A stretch of DNA of 64,000 bases from a bacterium (GTDB taxonomy: Bacteria; Cyanobacteriota; Vampirovibrionia; Gastranaerophilales; JAILCC01), in contig JAILCC010000005.1 of the NCBI GenBank assembly GCA_024680555.1, positions 1-64,000 of the forward strand, written 5' to 3'. The notes beneath the pieces are model-generated. The model did not search any database. It saw nothing but the letters and a program-made list of their open reading frames with translations, and had not been told where the DNA came from. Both the position numbers and the translations under genes were made by a program. Below are positions 25,794 to 34,134 of the stretch, one piece after another (the stretch's first letter is position 1; the number at the start of each line of letters is the position of its first letter).

Positions 25794-28700
25794 TTACATA
25801 TCAGATAGATCAACCCAGTTTGCTGTGTCGAATTTTGCAACCAATGCAGCGATATCTGTAGTATTATTACTATTAAATACCGCACTAACATCTGCGTAGC
25901 CGTTATTGGATAACCATCCTGCAACATCTTGTGCTAATGTGGCAATATCGTCAGAAGTTAAACCATAACTATCGGAAGATTGTATTTGGTCTATGTTGTT
26001 ATCTTTAATGCAAACACCTTCAAAATTGTACATCATTCTATCTTTAAAATAATTAAAGTTAGCTTTTGATGCGTCGCTTGTAATATAGACATCTCCGACA
26101 AGGCGTCTGCCTGCTTCCGTTCCGTCATAAGTAAAGTCTGAATTTACATCAAACAACACCTTGAGGTTTGCTTTTGCACCGTCAGTTGTATCTTGTGTAT
26201 TTTGGAAAATCAACCAATCATCATTTCCGCCGTTGTCATTGATATATGTTGTCTGGTCGATATATGCATAATAATTATCACTGCTGCCACCTTCTACGGT
26301 AGAAGTAATTATATTAACAGGGGATTGAGCATAAACATAGTGGTACGCTCCGCCAACGAGTTTAACTTGGTCATAAACATTTGGTGTTGTATCTTTACCG
26401 TTTGCAATATTCTTGTTTGTAAAGATGGAAGAATAACCCTTTGCAACAACAACATCACTTCCGCCGCCTGCATTTACGCCCCCGCAGGTTTCTTCCGCAA
26501 CAATGTAGTTGGGGCTATTATTGCCGTCATAGCTGCCAAGTGTTGTTTCGGTATAATCCATTACACCGCCTTGATAACCCATATCTACACCGGTTGCGAT
26601 ACCTATAGACTGACCGCCTCTGTTATTCATCCAACTGATATATGTACTGGAAAGAGATTCACTACCTGCTTTAAAGTAATCTTTCATAGTTACGGTATTG
26701 TCATCGCCGTATCTAGCAACGAGGTCATCACTTGCTCCTGTTCTTGTGAATGCCAATTCATTCCCGCTATAATTGAAAAATCTCATTGTTAGACTTGTTG
26801 TACCCAACCAGTTGATTGTATCGTGTCCACCATTAGCACCTGCAGCGTATTCATCAACCCATATCATGTTGTATGCATTTGAAGAAGTGTAAACAGTATC
26901 ATTTCCGCTTCCGAGTTTGATATATTTGGCACAATTATCACCGGCATAAACAGTATCGTTTCCTGCACCTGTTTCTATGGTGCATTGACCTGTACCGTCA
27001 AAGTTTGAACCATAAAGAATATCATCACCGTCATTACCACGGATATAAGCTTCAACCCACTCATCAGAAGCAAAAATAATATCATTGCCATTGTTGCCCG
27101 ATACAGATTGGTTGAGTTTTCCGACATTGAGAATAAAATCATCTCCGTTAGCGGCATCTTTATAACCGTAGGTCGAAATAAGCGGCTTATAGAGTTTGAG
27201 TAATTCCGCTTTTTGTTCATCTGTAGCAGTTGCGACAGCATCAGATGTTGAAGCAAAGCCGTTTTGCCTTAACCAGTTTGCAACGGTTTGTCCTATTGCA
27301 GAGATTACCTGCGGCGGAACAAGATCTTCTGTATCCTGAAAATCATTTCTGATTTGTTCGATTTTGCCTGTAGTAAAGTAGTTTACTATTTTTATTCCGT
27401 TTGAAGTCGTTGCATTTTCAAATGTGTAATCTTTGTCTTTAACTAAGTAAAGGTCATTACCCGTAGTATATTCTGTCCTGCCGTTAACGACATTGCCTGT
27501 CTGCATAACTTCAAAGTAGAGGCAGGTTTCACTGTCATTGTGGAGTTTTGTATAGACCGAAAGTTTGTCGTTATCGCCGAATGCGTCGTTGATAACATCC
27601 TGACCGTTACCGTAAGCATTCGCTGAGAAAATATAAGTATCGTTACCAGCGCCGCCATTTAAGGTATCACCGCCGCCTTTGCCGGTAATTGTATCCGCAA
27701 AAGCGCTGCCCGTAATTATATCAGCTGATGTGCAGCCATTAACGGTAACTGCTTTTGTCGATGCACTTTGGTCAATGGTGTGATTATCGGGTGTGCAGGA
27801 TATAACTTCAGAATAATCCCCCGCATCAATATAATTTTTTAATGTTCTTGTTACTGCGCCTGCTTTGAGAGTGATATTTGCACCAATCTCTGGGGTATCA
27901 AAGTAGTTTTTAAGTTTGAGAGTGTTGTTAGAAGTATCGTTATTGTAGCCGATGATTAAATCTTTATTTTGTTTAAATAAGATTACACTGCTCAAATCTG
28001 TAGTTCCGTCAGGCAGTTCTATTGTGTCAGTACCGTTTTCGTAAGTGTAGGTATTGACATTGCCTGATGTAACGGGAGTTCTGAGTTTTATTGTATTTGT
28101 ACCCGTGCCGGGATTTATGCTATCATTTGCCTTACCGATAGAAAGGATATCGTCTCCTGCGCCTGTTGTTAACCACTGACCACTGCCATAATCCGCGTCT
28201 CCCACAATTGTATTCAAATCACGGATGGTAGTTATGTTGCCGTTTTTATCTTCGATTGTAAGGTATTCATTTGCTTTAGCTAAAGAATTGCCCATAATTT
28301 CTACTTTTTTACCGCTGCTTCTTGTGATAAAAATATCAGAACCGCTGGATTGTTTAGCCGAAAAGTCCATAGTCAAATCATCAAGAGTATCACCCTTAAA
28401 GACAAGCGTTCCTGTTGAGTAAACTCTATATTTGTCATCTCCCGCATCATCCGCAGCAAAGTTCACTACAGTATTTTGAGAATCCGGAGTGGTCCATATA
28501 GAATCTTCTCCGATACCGGCATGAACGGTATTGGTACCTTTGCCCAGATAAATTGTATTGTTACCTGATTCAGCATAAACCGTCTTGTTCCCGTCACCTG
28601 CAAACATATGGTCATTGCCTGCGCCAAGGTAAATAATATCATTGCCGCCCATAGGTCTGATAATATCATCCCCGCCATTGCCTCTAATCATCTGATCTTC

Positions 28701-31238
28701 ATCCGTTCCTACGATATATTCTCTGTTATCCGTACCTACAACGTCTGATGTTTTGGTAATCAGACCGCCGTTGTGTTCTATAAGGCTGCTAAGCGTAATA
28801 GAGCCATAATCCGATGTTTGAAAAAAGATATTTGCCATTCCTTCATTACCCGCTTTGTAATAATCTTTGAGGGTTAACTCGTTGTCTCTGCCATACAGAA
28901 TAACAAGGTCATCATCCTCTTTTGTCATGTACAAATTCTCGGATTTAGTCTGTGGTGTTTCTATTTGCAGCCTGTCAGTTCCCTGCCAGTATATAGTGTT
29001 CCGCTGGCTGGAGCTATAAGGCTTTCCATGATCAGTTAAGAATACCCTGTTGAGCGCATTGTGTCCTGCTGCATTATTTTCTCCCGACGAAGTATAGAGT
29101 GTATTTTCACCGACATAATCAAAGTAAATATCTTTAGAACAATATTCACCCGCATATATAATATTTTTTCCACCATTTGGAGAAAGTTTGCATTGACCTG
29201 TTTCTACATCAGCTCCGTTATAATTTGAACCGTAAAGGATATCATCACCGCCGCCTCCAAGCAAATGAATGCTTACAAAATCGTCTGAAGCATAGAGAGT
29301 GTCGTTTCCTTTTTCACCCCATAACATTGAGTTCTTTGACGTGCTTGTAGCATAGATAACATCGTTGCCGTCGCCTGCTTTGACTGTCTGGCTGTTACCG
29401 CCTGCTGCAAAAATAATATCATCTCCATCTGTGCCGTATGCTGTGGCATCCTGCGCAATTATAATTCTTCCGCTGTCGGCATAACCTTTAAAGGTTTCCA
29501 AATCGTAGTTTTTGCCGCCGATATTGATAAATTTAACCGAAGAAGCAGCTTTGCCCTTCTTGTTGTAGTAGTCTTTTATTGTAATTGAATCCTGCGCAAC
29601 TAATTTTTCGTCAACAAGAGTGTGATTATACTTAACAATCAGACTTGTACCGCTCTTTTTGAATTTGACATCATCAACAGCAATACCTTCAAATTTGAGC
29701 GTGTCGGTACCTTTGCCGGAATAAACCGTATCTTTTCCGTCACCTGCGGCAAAGACAAGAGTATTTTTGCCGGTGTCGCCGTAAATAATATCGTTACCTT
29801 TTCCTGCTGTAATAGTATCTGCTCCGGAACCGCCTTTGATTGTGTCATTATAATTTGAACCGATAATCACATCACTACCGCCGCCGGCATTGAGAGTAAG
29901 TTTCTTTGCAGAGGTGCTTGCATCAATTTCTTCGGCAAGCCAGCTGCCTGTAACATTTTTTGTTGCAACAATTTTGTTGTCACCTTTTATATATAAATCC
30001 GTTCTTAAATTTATAGTTTGGGCATTTGAAACTTTTAAATTTACTTCACCATTTTTTGTTGTAATATCGCTGCCCGCAAAATTTGTGAGAGTAACAGATT
30101 TTGTGTTAGAGCCTTTTGTAATATCTATTACAAGATTTTTACCGTCTTTTCTGTAAGCAATACCTGTAGCTTCTATACTTGAAATATCGATATCAAGTTT
30201 TTCATTCTTGGTAAGAGTAATTTTGTCACCAAGTTGGTCAATGTTTGTATATTTAATAGTGTTATGACCTGTACCGCCGACAATTGTATCTTTGCCTGCC
30301 GAACCTCTGATTAAATCATCACCTGCGCCGCCCTTGATTGTATCTTTAAATGCAGAACCCATAATAACGTCATCACCTGCGCCTGCATTAATAGTAAGAT
30401 TTACAGGTTTCTTTTTAACTATTTGCTGCTCTGCCGTAGTAACATCAATATAATCAGCAAGTGCAGAACCTGTTATCTTTGCATTTGAAATATTACTCTT
30501 ATTGAAATTAATAAGAGCTTCTTTTTCTGGATTTACGCCGTTGATATAAACGGTAGCACCTGTTGTTTTTCCGTAATAATCTTTGATTGTAATTTTGTCG
30601 GTATCAACCTGGTCATTTTTTATAACCAAATTATTTCCGCTTTTTGAATACGTAAGGGCAGCAGGTTTTGTATCTTCATCAACAATGTTTAAGTTAAGGG
30701 TTTCACCTTTTGTTAAAACGATTGTATCCTTGCCGAATTTGTCCTCAGCATCGTCATAACTGTATACAATGGTATTTGTTCCTGCCCCGCCGGTAATAGT
30801 AGTATTGCCCGAGCCGGCATATATTTTATCATTACCTTTGCCTGCATTGATTGATTGTTTAACGGAGCCGGCAACAATAAAATCATCAAAAACAGTCCCA
30901 GTAATGCTTTTTGCTACTCCGCCTGCCATATTTTGTTTTGCACCGTTGATATATAGAGCGTTTACATGTTTAAGAATATTTACATTCGGTGTTTCTGTCG
31001 AATCAGTTTTTATCGTTTTTATCGGATAAGTTCCATTTTTGGCAAAATAATCTTTTAATATAATATTGTATCCGTTAACCGTTAATGTCAGGTTATTACC
31101 TACATCTGAACCCGTAAAAGTCAAATCTGCCAAATTAGTTAAATTTTTCAGATAAAGACTCGTATAGGTAGTTGTAGCCTTGTAAGTTACGTCCTTGTTT
31201 AAAGTGTTCACATCAATAGTTACTTGTTTTGTTGCCAT
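25794..31238 (-). CDS. Giant RTX repeat protein with internally duplicated C-terminal module
   Basis: 1814 residues, no signal peptide. RTX/HCBP_related units fill most of it; clear nonapeptide runs are GGAGDDLIRGSAGKDTIVGG near residue 300, GGSGADTITAGKGNDIIYGD near 470 and several around 870-935. A tail-like segment ANWLRQNGFASTSDAV occurs internally at about residues 1312-1335 as well as at the true C terminus (AGWLSNNGYADVSAVF, about 1775). The region after the internal copy (DILYGSNFDGTGQC, VYAGDNCAKY) resembles residues 640-720 (DILYGSNYNGA, IYAGEYCSK). So the protein looks like two RTX proteins joined end to end. Upstream is a fragment of the permease gene, mirroring the layout of the 2025-aa gene. 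TAGGAG is the ribosome-binding site. Confidence 0.92.
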   Translation of the reverse strand: MATKQVTIDVNTLNKDVTYKATTTYTSLYLKNLTNLADLTFTGSDVGNNLTLTVNGYNIILKDYFAKNGTYPIKTIKTDSTETPNVNILKHVNALYINGAKQNMAGGVAKSITGTVFDDFIVAGSVKQSINAGKGNDKIYAGSGNTTITGGAGTNTIVYSYDDAEDKFGKDTIVLTKGETLNLNIVDEDTKPAALTYSKSGNNLVIKNDQVDTDKITIKDYYGKTTGATVYINGVNPEKEALINFNKSNISNAKITGSALADYIDVTTAEQQIVKKKPVNLTINAGAGDDVIMGSAFKDTIKGGAGDDLIRGSAGKDTIVGGTGHNTIKYTNIDQLGDKITLTKNEKLDIDISSIEATGIAYRKDGKNLVIDITKGSNTKSVTLTNFAGSDITTKNGEVNLKVSNAQTINLRTDLYIKGDNKIVATKNVTGSWLAEEIDASTSAKKLTLNAGGGSDVIIGSNYNDTIKGGSGADTITAGKGNDIIYGDTGKNTLVFAAGDGKDTVYSGKGTDTLKFEGIAVDDVKFKKSGTSLIVKYNHTLVDEKLVAQDSITIKDYYNKKGKAASSVKFINIGGKNYDLETFKGYADSGRIIIAQDATAYGTDGDDIIFAAGGNSQTVKAGDGNDVIYATSTSKNSMLWGEKGNDTLYASDDFVSIHLLGGGGDDILYGSNYNGADVETGQCKLSPNGGKNIIYAGEYCSKDIYFDYVGENTLYTSSGENNAAGHNALNRVFLTDHGKPYSSSQRNTIYWQGTDRLQIETPQTKSENLYMTKEDDDLVILYGRDNELTLKDYYKAGNEGMANIFFQTSDYGSITLSSLIEHNGGLITKTSDVVGTDNREYIVGTDEDQMIRGNGGDDIIRPMGGNDIIYLGAGNDHMFAGDGNKTVYAESGNNTIYLGKGTNTVHAGIGEDSIWTTPDSQNTVVNFAADDAGDDKYRVYSTGTLVFKGDTLDDLTMDFSAKQSSGSDIFITRSSGKKVEIMGNSLAKANEYLTIEDKNGNITTIRDLNTIVGDADYGSGQWLTTGAGDDILSIGKANDSINPGTGTNTIKLRTPVTSGNVNTYTYENGTDTIELPDGTTDLSSVILFKQNKDLIIGYNNDTSNNTLKLKNYFDTPEIGANITLKAGAVTRTLKNYIDAGDYSEVISCTPDNHTIDQSASTKAVTVNGCTSADIITGSAFADTITGKGGGDTLNGGAGNDTYIFSANAYGNGQDVINDAFGDNDKLSVYTKLHNDSETCLYFEVMQTGNVVNGRTEYTTGNDLYLVKDKDYTFENATTSNGIKIVNYFTTGKIEQIRNDFQDTEDLVPPQVISAIGQTVANWLRQNGFASTSDAVATATDEQKAELLKLYKPLISTYGYKDAANGDDFILNVGKLNQSVSGNNGNDIIFASDEWVEAYIRGNDGDDILYGSNFDGTGQCTIETGAGNDTVYAGDNCAKYIKLGSGNDTVYTSSNAYNMIWVDEYAAGANGGHDTINWLGTTSLTMRFFNYSGNELAFTRTGASDDLVARYGDDNTVTMKDYFKAGSESLSSTYISWMNNRGGQSIGIATGVDMGYQGGVMDYTETTLGSYDGNNSPNYIVAEETCGGVNAGGGSDVVVAKGYSSIFTNKNIANGKDTTPNVYDQVKLVGGAYHYVYAQSPVNIITSTVEGGSSDNYYAYIDQTTYINDNGGNDDWLIFQNTQDTTDGAKANLKVLFDVNSDFTYDGTEAGRRLVGDVYITSDASKANFNYFKDRMMYNFEGVCIKDNNIDQIQSSDSYGLTSDDIATLAQDVAGWLSNNGYADVSAVFNSNNTTDIAALVAKFDTANWVDLSDM

Positions 31239-31387
31239 AAGTTGAAACTCCTATATTTTAAAATATTCACTCAGATTACCATAGGGGAAGGGTAACACAA
31301 AACACAGTAAAATTCAAAACATCTTGTCTTTTTATTACATTGTTTTAATATTTTTTGCTAAAAATTTTTGCAATTCATTCTCTGTTA

Positions 31388-31525
31388 TTACAAAGATAGC
31401 AATATTCCTGATAAAATAGCTGTCAATACTAAAATACCAACAATTAAAAAGAGGTTTTTCCATCTTTTCTTTCTAGTAAATAGTATTAACAAACCCAATC
31501 CTGCATTTGAAATCAAAACTGCAAA
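31388..31525 (-). pseudogene. Remnant of permease C terminus (paralogue of the gene at 13954)
   Basis: The minus strand reads ISNAGLGLLILFTRKKRW, then KNLFLIVGILVLTAILSG and ILLSL before TAA, matching the end of the intact permease (ISNAGLGLLILFTKKESW, KNFFLIVGILVFTAILAG, IVLSL). Homology stops abruptly near 31525, so only about 45 codons remain. The 149 bp from its stop to the RTX start also resemble the spacer between the intact permease and the 2025-aa RTX gene (shared TATTAAAACAATGTAATAAAAA-like core and TTTGAATTTT). It is a 5'-truncated duplicate. Confidence 0.85.
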
Positions 31526-31734
31526 TCGACGCAGTCTCGACGTACTATTATTATGTACGATTTTTCTTCGTTTGACAATACATAATTGTCCTAAAATGAG
31601 TCATAGAAAGAATCTTAGCTTATAAATTCTTAATTATTATTGTGTAAAGTTCTGTATAAACAATAAAAGTAGTTGCCTTGACTACAAATATTTTATGCTA
31701 CCTTTATAAGTGATGATATGCAATAACATATCTT
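31526..31734. other. Intergenic stretch without recognisable gene
   Basis: AT-rich sequence between the permease remnant and the tRNA-like structure. No ORF with protein-like composition is seen on either strand. A TTGACT at about 31678 with TATAAG 21 bp later is too widely spaced for a good promoter. Confidence 0.5.
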
Positions 31735-31807
31735 TCGGGTGTAAGCGGTGTTTATCTGTTCGTAAAACTTTTTATAAAGTTCGAACTTGTAAGCGTCAAG
31801 CCCGCCA
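31735..31807 (+). other. tRNA-like structured remnant ending in CCA
   Basis: CGGG (31735-31738) can pair with CCCG (31801-31804) directly before CCA. Inside are a hairpin GTTCG-TAA-AACTTT-TTAT-AAAGTT-CGAAC and a small CTTG...CAAG hairpin, and a T-loop-like GTTCGAAC. The span is 73 nt, tRNA-sized, but the distance from the T-loop to CCA is five bases too long and no anticodon arm fits. It could be a scrambled tRNA-Asp copy created at the attachment site, or an unrelated hairpin array fused to the repeat. Confidence 0.35.
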
Positions 31808-31840
31808 TTTTCAGAAAAAATTATCTATGGGTTTCATAAG
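31801..31840 (+). repeat. Right copy of 40-bp direct repeat (putative att site)
   Basis: Identical over 40 bases to 21391-21430 at the tRNA-Asp 3' end; identity ends at both edges. The two copies are 10,410 bp apart and bound the two minus-strand RTX genes and the permease remnant. Confidence 0.85.
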
Positions 31841-31868
31841 AACTGGTTGATATCAGTTCTATTTTTTT
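31839..31868 (+). terminator. Rho-independent terminator beside the right repeat
   Basis: AGAACTGGTTGATATCAGTTCT hairpin, then A and seven T. It occupies the same position relative to the repeat as the tRNA-Asp terminator but has a different stem sequence. The following 31869-32119 has no supported gene. Confidence 0.75.
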
Positions 31869-32119
31869 GCGGATTTGCGGTAGAGTGAGTGAGGCAAAGC
31901 CTAACGAAACTCGTAAGAGCAGTTGTTCTGCGTAGCGGAAAGTTTGCGAAAGCAAATCTTGTAGCAAAGCTGAGAACAATGCACGCCCGCATAATCCAAG
32001 AAAGCAACGACTCGGCTCGAATATTCATGAAAAAATTCGTCATAAATGACATACAAATTATCATTAATAAACTTATAAAGGTTGCTTTTGCAAAAAACGG
32101 ATTTTATTTGCGTCCACTT

Positions 32120-32147
32120 TTGACATAGTGCTAATTTATAATATAAA
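32120..32147 (+). promoter_or_regulatory. Sigma-70-type promoter for the 44-aa gene
   Basis: -35 TTGACA (32120-32125), 16-bp spacer, -10 TATAAA (32142-32147), just upstream of an AAAGGAG ribosome-binding site and an ATG at 32164. Confidence 0.6.
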
Positions 32148-32163
32148 TAGAAAGGAGTATATT

Positions 32164-32298
32164 ATGACAGACGAAGAAAGACAAAAACTTTACGAAAGAA
32201 TGAGTGAAATTGAAGACTATGACCCGACAGAAGAAGAAGTGAGAAACATGTACTCTGATGAGTTTAATAAAAAATGGGATAACTTCAAGGTCGAATAA
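32164..32298 (+). CDS. Small acidic hypothetical protein (44 aa)
   Basis: The frame MTDEERQKLYERMSEIEDYD continues with PTEEEVRNMYSDEFNKKW and DNFKVE before TAA. It has a good promoter (TTGACA/TATAAA) and AAAGGAG seven bases before ATG. It is strongly charged, predicted largely helical, with no membrane segment. I do not recognise it. Codon use is protein-like, and it is probably a real small gene that survived in a region full of remnants. Confidence 0.6.
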   Translation: MTDEERQKLYERMSEIEDYDPTEEEVRNMYSDEFNKKWDNFKVE

Positions 32299-32321
32299 TT
32301 AAAGTTTATTTTTATATAAGT

Positions 32322-32699
32322 AGTGTTCTGTATCAGGGATTTTGGCATAAACTATCGCAAGTTTGACTGGCAAATCTTGATGTTGTTGATATAATATGCT
32401 TTCTTAAAAAGGCAGGAGAAATATCTGTTGCAAGGTCCGTTGCAGAAGGTGAAAATAAGACAGAAAAGGTTATTGAAAAACTTTTTAAAGATTCTTCTTT
32501 CGGTACAGTTTTAAGTCAGGCAAAAAAACTGATTTTGAACGTAACAAGCGATGAAAATATTCCTCTGAAAAGCGTTTATGAAGTTGCAGAAGCCTTGAAC
32601 GAAAAAATACCCGACGATGCAGAAATAATATTCGGGTGCATAGTTGATAAGAACCTTAAAGATGAAATGAAAGCTACAATTTTATGTAGTTCAACATAA
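32322..32699 (+). pseudogene. Decayed ftsZ-like C-terminal fragment
   Basis: One frame reads LANLDVVDIICFLKKAGEIS, then VARSVAEGENKTEKVIEKLF, KDSSFGTVLSQAKKLILNVT and EIIFGCIVDKNLKDEMKATI up to TAA at 32697. This follows the second half of FtsZ (NVDFADVRTIM, GxA.GENRA, LLINITGG, NIIFGAVIDE.LKDE). In the same frame just upstream is a TGA (about 32376) where FtsZ has a glycine, and the GTP-binding N-terminal domain is missing. It cannot make a polymerising FtsZ. It may derive from a divergent ftsZ copy carried by a mobile element; no intact ftsZ is in the window. Confidence 0.75.
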
Positions 32700-32781
32700 A
32701 ATTTGTAAAAAATTTGGATAACAATGTACAATATTAAATTAAAATAAGTCAAAACGATTATCGTTAGAAAGGAAATAAAGT

Positions 32782-34059
32782 ATGAAAGAAATTAAATGCC
32801 CCAAATGCGGGGAGGTTTTTCAAGTTGATGAATCCGGCTATGCCGCAATTGTAAAACAGGTCAGAGACAAAGAATTTTCAGAAGAAATTTTAAATAACAA
32901 AAAACAATTTGAGGCGGAAGCAAAAAAAGTCAAACAAATTGTAAAAATGGAAGCAGAAAGAGAATTTTTAGATCAATTAATGCAAAAAGACAAAGAATTT
33001 GCGGAATTAGAAGCTGCAGTAAATGCAGAATTGGCGGCTAAAAAGGATGAAATCACCGAACTGCAAAACAAACTAAAAGCATATGATACCGATAAAAAAC
33101 TTGAAATTGCACAAATTCTCAGCGACAAAGAAAAAGAGCTTTCCAAAAAAGACAGTAATATAAGTGAGTTAAAAAACAAAATAATATTAGTGGAAAAAGA
33201 AAATCAATTAAACGAAAAAACGCTAATAGAACGCTATGACGGAATGTTAAAGCTTAAAGAAGAAGAAATTGAACAATACAAGGATTTTAAAGCAAAATTA
33301 TCGACCAAAATGATTGGCGAAAGTTTGGAAATTCATTGTGAAAATGAGTTTAACAGTTTGCGTCAGACTGCTTTTCCCGTTGCATATTTTGAAAAAGATA
33401 ACGATGCGAGAACAGGTAGCAAGGGCGACTACATTTATCGTGATTATGATGAAGAAAAGAACGAATACATTTCCGTTATGTTTGAAATGAAAAACGAATC
33501 CGACACTACATCCACAAAGAAAAAGAATGAAGATTTTTTGAAAGAACTGGATAAAGACAGACGTGAGAAAAACTGCGAATATGCCGTTCTTGTGTCTATG
33601 CTTGAACCTGAGAGCGAACTGTATAACAAGGGTATTGTGGATGTTTCATATCGTTATCCGAAGATGTACGTTATTCGTCCGCAATTTTTTATTCCGATTA
33701 TAACTATTTTGCGCAATGCTGCTTTGAATTCTTTGGAGTATCAAAAAGAGCTTGCCATGGTAAGAGCACAAAATGTTGATATTTCTAACTTTGAATCGGA
33801 AATGAATGACTTTAAAGAAAAGTTTTCAAGAAATTACCGCCTCGCAAGCGATAAGTTTTCAAAAGCGATAGATGAAATAGACAAAACCATTAACTATCTT
33901 CAAAAAACAAAAGAAGATTTACTTTCATCTGCCAATTATCTGAGAATAGCAAACGACAAAGCGGAAGATTTAACCATAAAAAAACTTACAAAGAATAATC
34001 CGACAATGCAGGCAAAATTTGCGGCACTAGAAACAACAAAAGGAAAAAGAAAACGTTAA
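32782..34059 (+). CDS. DUF2130 domain-containing coiled-coil protein
   Basis: 425 residues. An N-terminal zinc-ribbon-like half motif ([11 protein letters not shown]) is followed by a long charged coiled coil (about 40-170), then the DUF2130 core about 180-320: [50 protein letters not shown] and [13 protein letters not shown]. The conserved acidic/lysine pattern (D in KGDY, E and K in FEMKNE) resembles a PD-(D/E)xK nuclease core, which is why nuclease activity has been suggested for the family; here it is inference. A second coiled coil closes the protein. AAAGGAAATAAAG precedes the ATG. Confidence 0.88.
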   Translation: MKEIKCPKCGEVFQVDESGYAAIVKQVRDKEFSEEILNNKKQFEAEAKKVKQIVKMEAEREFLDQLMQKDKEFAELEAAVNAELAAKKDEITELQNKLKAYDTDKKLEIAQILSDKEKELSKKDSNISELKNKIILVEKENQLNEKTLIERYDGMLKLKEEEIEQYKDFKAKLSTKMIGESLEIHCENEFNSLRQTAFPVAYFEKDNDARTGSKGDYIYRDYDEEKNEYISVMFEMKNESDTTSTKKKNEDFLKELDKDRREKNCEYAVLVSMLEPESELYNKGIVDVSYRYPKMYVIRPQFFIPIITILRNAALNSLEYQKELAMVRAQNVDISNFESEMNDFKEKFSRNYRLASDKFSKAIDEIDKTINYLQKTKEDLLSSANYLRIANDKAEDLTIKKLTKNNPTMQAKFAALETTKGKRKR

Positions 34060-34076
34060 ATAGTTCTCCTTTATCA

Positions 34077-34110
34077 AAATCGGCACTAATTTTGTTAGTG
34101 CCGATTTTTT
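34077..34110. terminator. Bidirectional terminator between DUF2130 and TPR genes
   Basis: AATCGGCACTAA-TTTTG-TTAGTGCCGATT forms a 12-bp stem followed by T residues and preceded by A residues, between convergent genes. Confidence 0.88.
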
Positions 34111-34134
34111 ATAAGAGTTTTGTATTAAAAGAGT

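Noticed and set aside
26193..26792. 199-codon open frame opposite the RTX gene
   Set aside because: It is a shadow of the Gly/Asp-rich RTX repeats, rich in Ile/Cys/Thr, with no ribosome-binding site.
15048..31238. Regular short repeats in this region as a CRISPR array
   Set aside because: The repeats encode degenerate nonapeptides in frame, with no constant spacer length or identical direct repeats.
31889..32128. 79-codon plus frame after the right repeat
   Set aside because: Composition is mixed and no homology or ribosome-binding site is apparent; overlaps the next gene's promoter.
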